Below are positions 42,071 through 42,307 of a stretch of DNA of 42,307 nucleotides, in pieces; within the stretch, counting starts at the first letter, position 1; every line of letters begins with the position of its first letter. The notes below the pieces were generated by a model. It made no database searches. It saw only the letters and a program-made list of their open reading frames with translations, and had not been told where the DNA came from. The stretch is from Clostridiaceae bacterium (lineage in GTDB: Bacteria; Bacillota; Clostridia; Saccharofermentanales; DTU023), in the NCBI GenBank assembly GCA_012838795.1, contig DUOO01000052.1, positions 1-42,307 on the forward strand. Reading direction: 5' to 3'. Position numbers and translations under genes: made by a program.

Positions 42071-42307
42071 ATGAAACCGATCAGACTTTGTTTAGCGGCA
42101 TTCGGACCTTTTGCGGATGAAATTGAAATTGATTTTCAACCGTATCAAAACGGTTTGTTTTTAATTTCCGGTGATACAGGTTCCGGCAAAACGACAATTT
42201 TTGATGCTTTTATGTTCGCTCTCTACGGGGATACGACTCAGTCTGAACGTGATGCAGGGCAAATGCGCAGTGATTTTGCTTCTCCCGATACCAAGACTTA
42301 TGTTGAA
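42071..42307 (+). CDS. sbcC: Exonuclease subunit SbcC (partial, runs off the window)
   Basis: The first 79 codons are present and the frame is open to the last base. The N-terminus MKPIRLCLAAFGPFADEIEIDF followed by the Walker A GDTGSGKTTIFDAFMFALYG is the SbcC/Rad50 signature. The start is supported by GGTGGAG ending five bases upstream, inside the sbcD 3' end. The coiled coil and the C-terminal ATPase half lie outside the window. Confidence 0.93.
   Translation, partial: MKPIRLCLAAFGPFADEIEIDFQPYQNGLFLISGDTGSGKTTIFDAFMFALYGDTTQSERDAGQMRSDFASPDTKTYVE

Noticed and set aside
1-42307. tRNA, rRNA, insertion sequences or prophage genes
   Set aside because: I saw no cloverleaf-like gene with tRNA signatures, no rRNA blocks, and no transposase or integrase motifs in any of the supported frames.

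Overview
The window looks like a chromosomal segment of a low-GC Gram-positive bacterium, most likely an anaerobic member of the Clostridia. The support is AT-rich DNA, strong AGGAGG-type ribosome binding sites, TTG and GTG starts, a T-box leader in front of thrS, DeoR-type sugar regulators, and yebC, yigZ, DUF368 and sbcDC housekeeping genes. No rRNA, tRNA, transposase, prophage gene or CRISPR array was seen.

Layout. (1) 1-7.2 kb: a Na+/proline-type symporter, an RpiB-like isomerase, thrS on the minus strand with a T-box leader (Thr specifier ACC), two tandem copies of a 67-bp hairpin element, a TRIC-family membrane protein and an inositol-monophosphatase-like enzyme. (2) 7.2-25.0 kb: a large carbohydrate catabolic island bracketed by two DeoR regulators. 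It holds a split transketolase, a ribose-type ABC importer, a complete 2-oxoacid/acetoin dehydrogenase-like complex (E1alpha, E1beta, E2, E3) with an unusual class II aldolase homologue inserted, two FGGY kinases and a zinc polyol dehydrogenase. Two promoters in the island carry three 10-bp-phased TCGAACA-like repeats at the transcription start, probably operators of the local DeoR protein. The importer carries two separate in-frame stop codons, a TGA in the binding protein and a TAG in the permease, while the catabolic genes are intact. (3) 25.3-27.5 kb: an M20 amidohydrolase whose 3' end has expanded into a tandem repeat, then a DUF368 membrane protein. (4) 27.7-32.8 kb: a RyR-domain protein, a stand-alone TIR/DUF4062-like domain, a 1118-aa protein joining the same domain to about 16 TPR units, and a PF10137-type TIR-like protein. 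This resembles a nucleotide-centred conflict (anti-phage) system and is the best candidate for something undescribed. (5) 32.9-42.3 kb: housekeeping genes: a DUF4015 glycosidase-like protein, a MurE-like ligase, an arginase-family enzyme, a degenerate Nudix protein, yigZ, yebC, a P-loop protein, a multi-pass membrane protein, sbcD and the start of sbcC.

How the genes fit together. In the island a pentose- or polyol-type compound would be imported, oxidised or isomerised, phosphorylated by the FGGY kinases, and cut by the transketolase or aldolase homologue. The E1-E2-E3 complex would then oxidise a 2-oxo intermediate to an acyl-CoA. The substrate cannot be fixed from sequence alone. Function calls rest on motif recognition without database searches.
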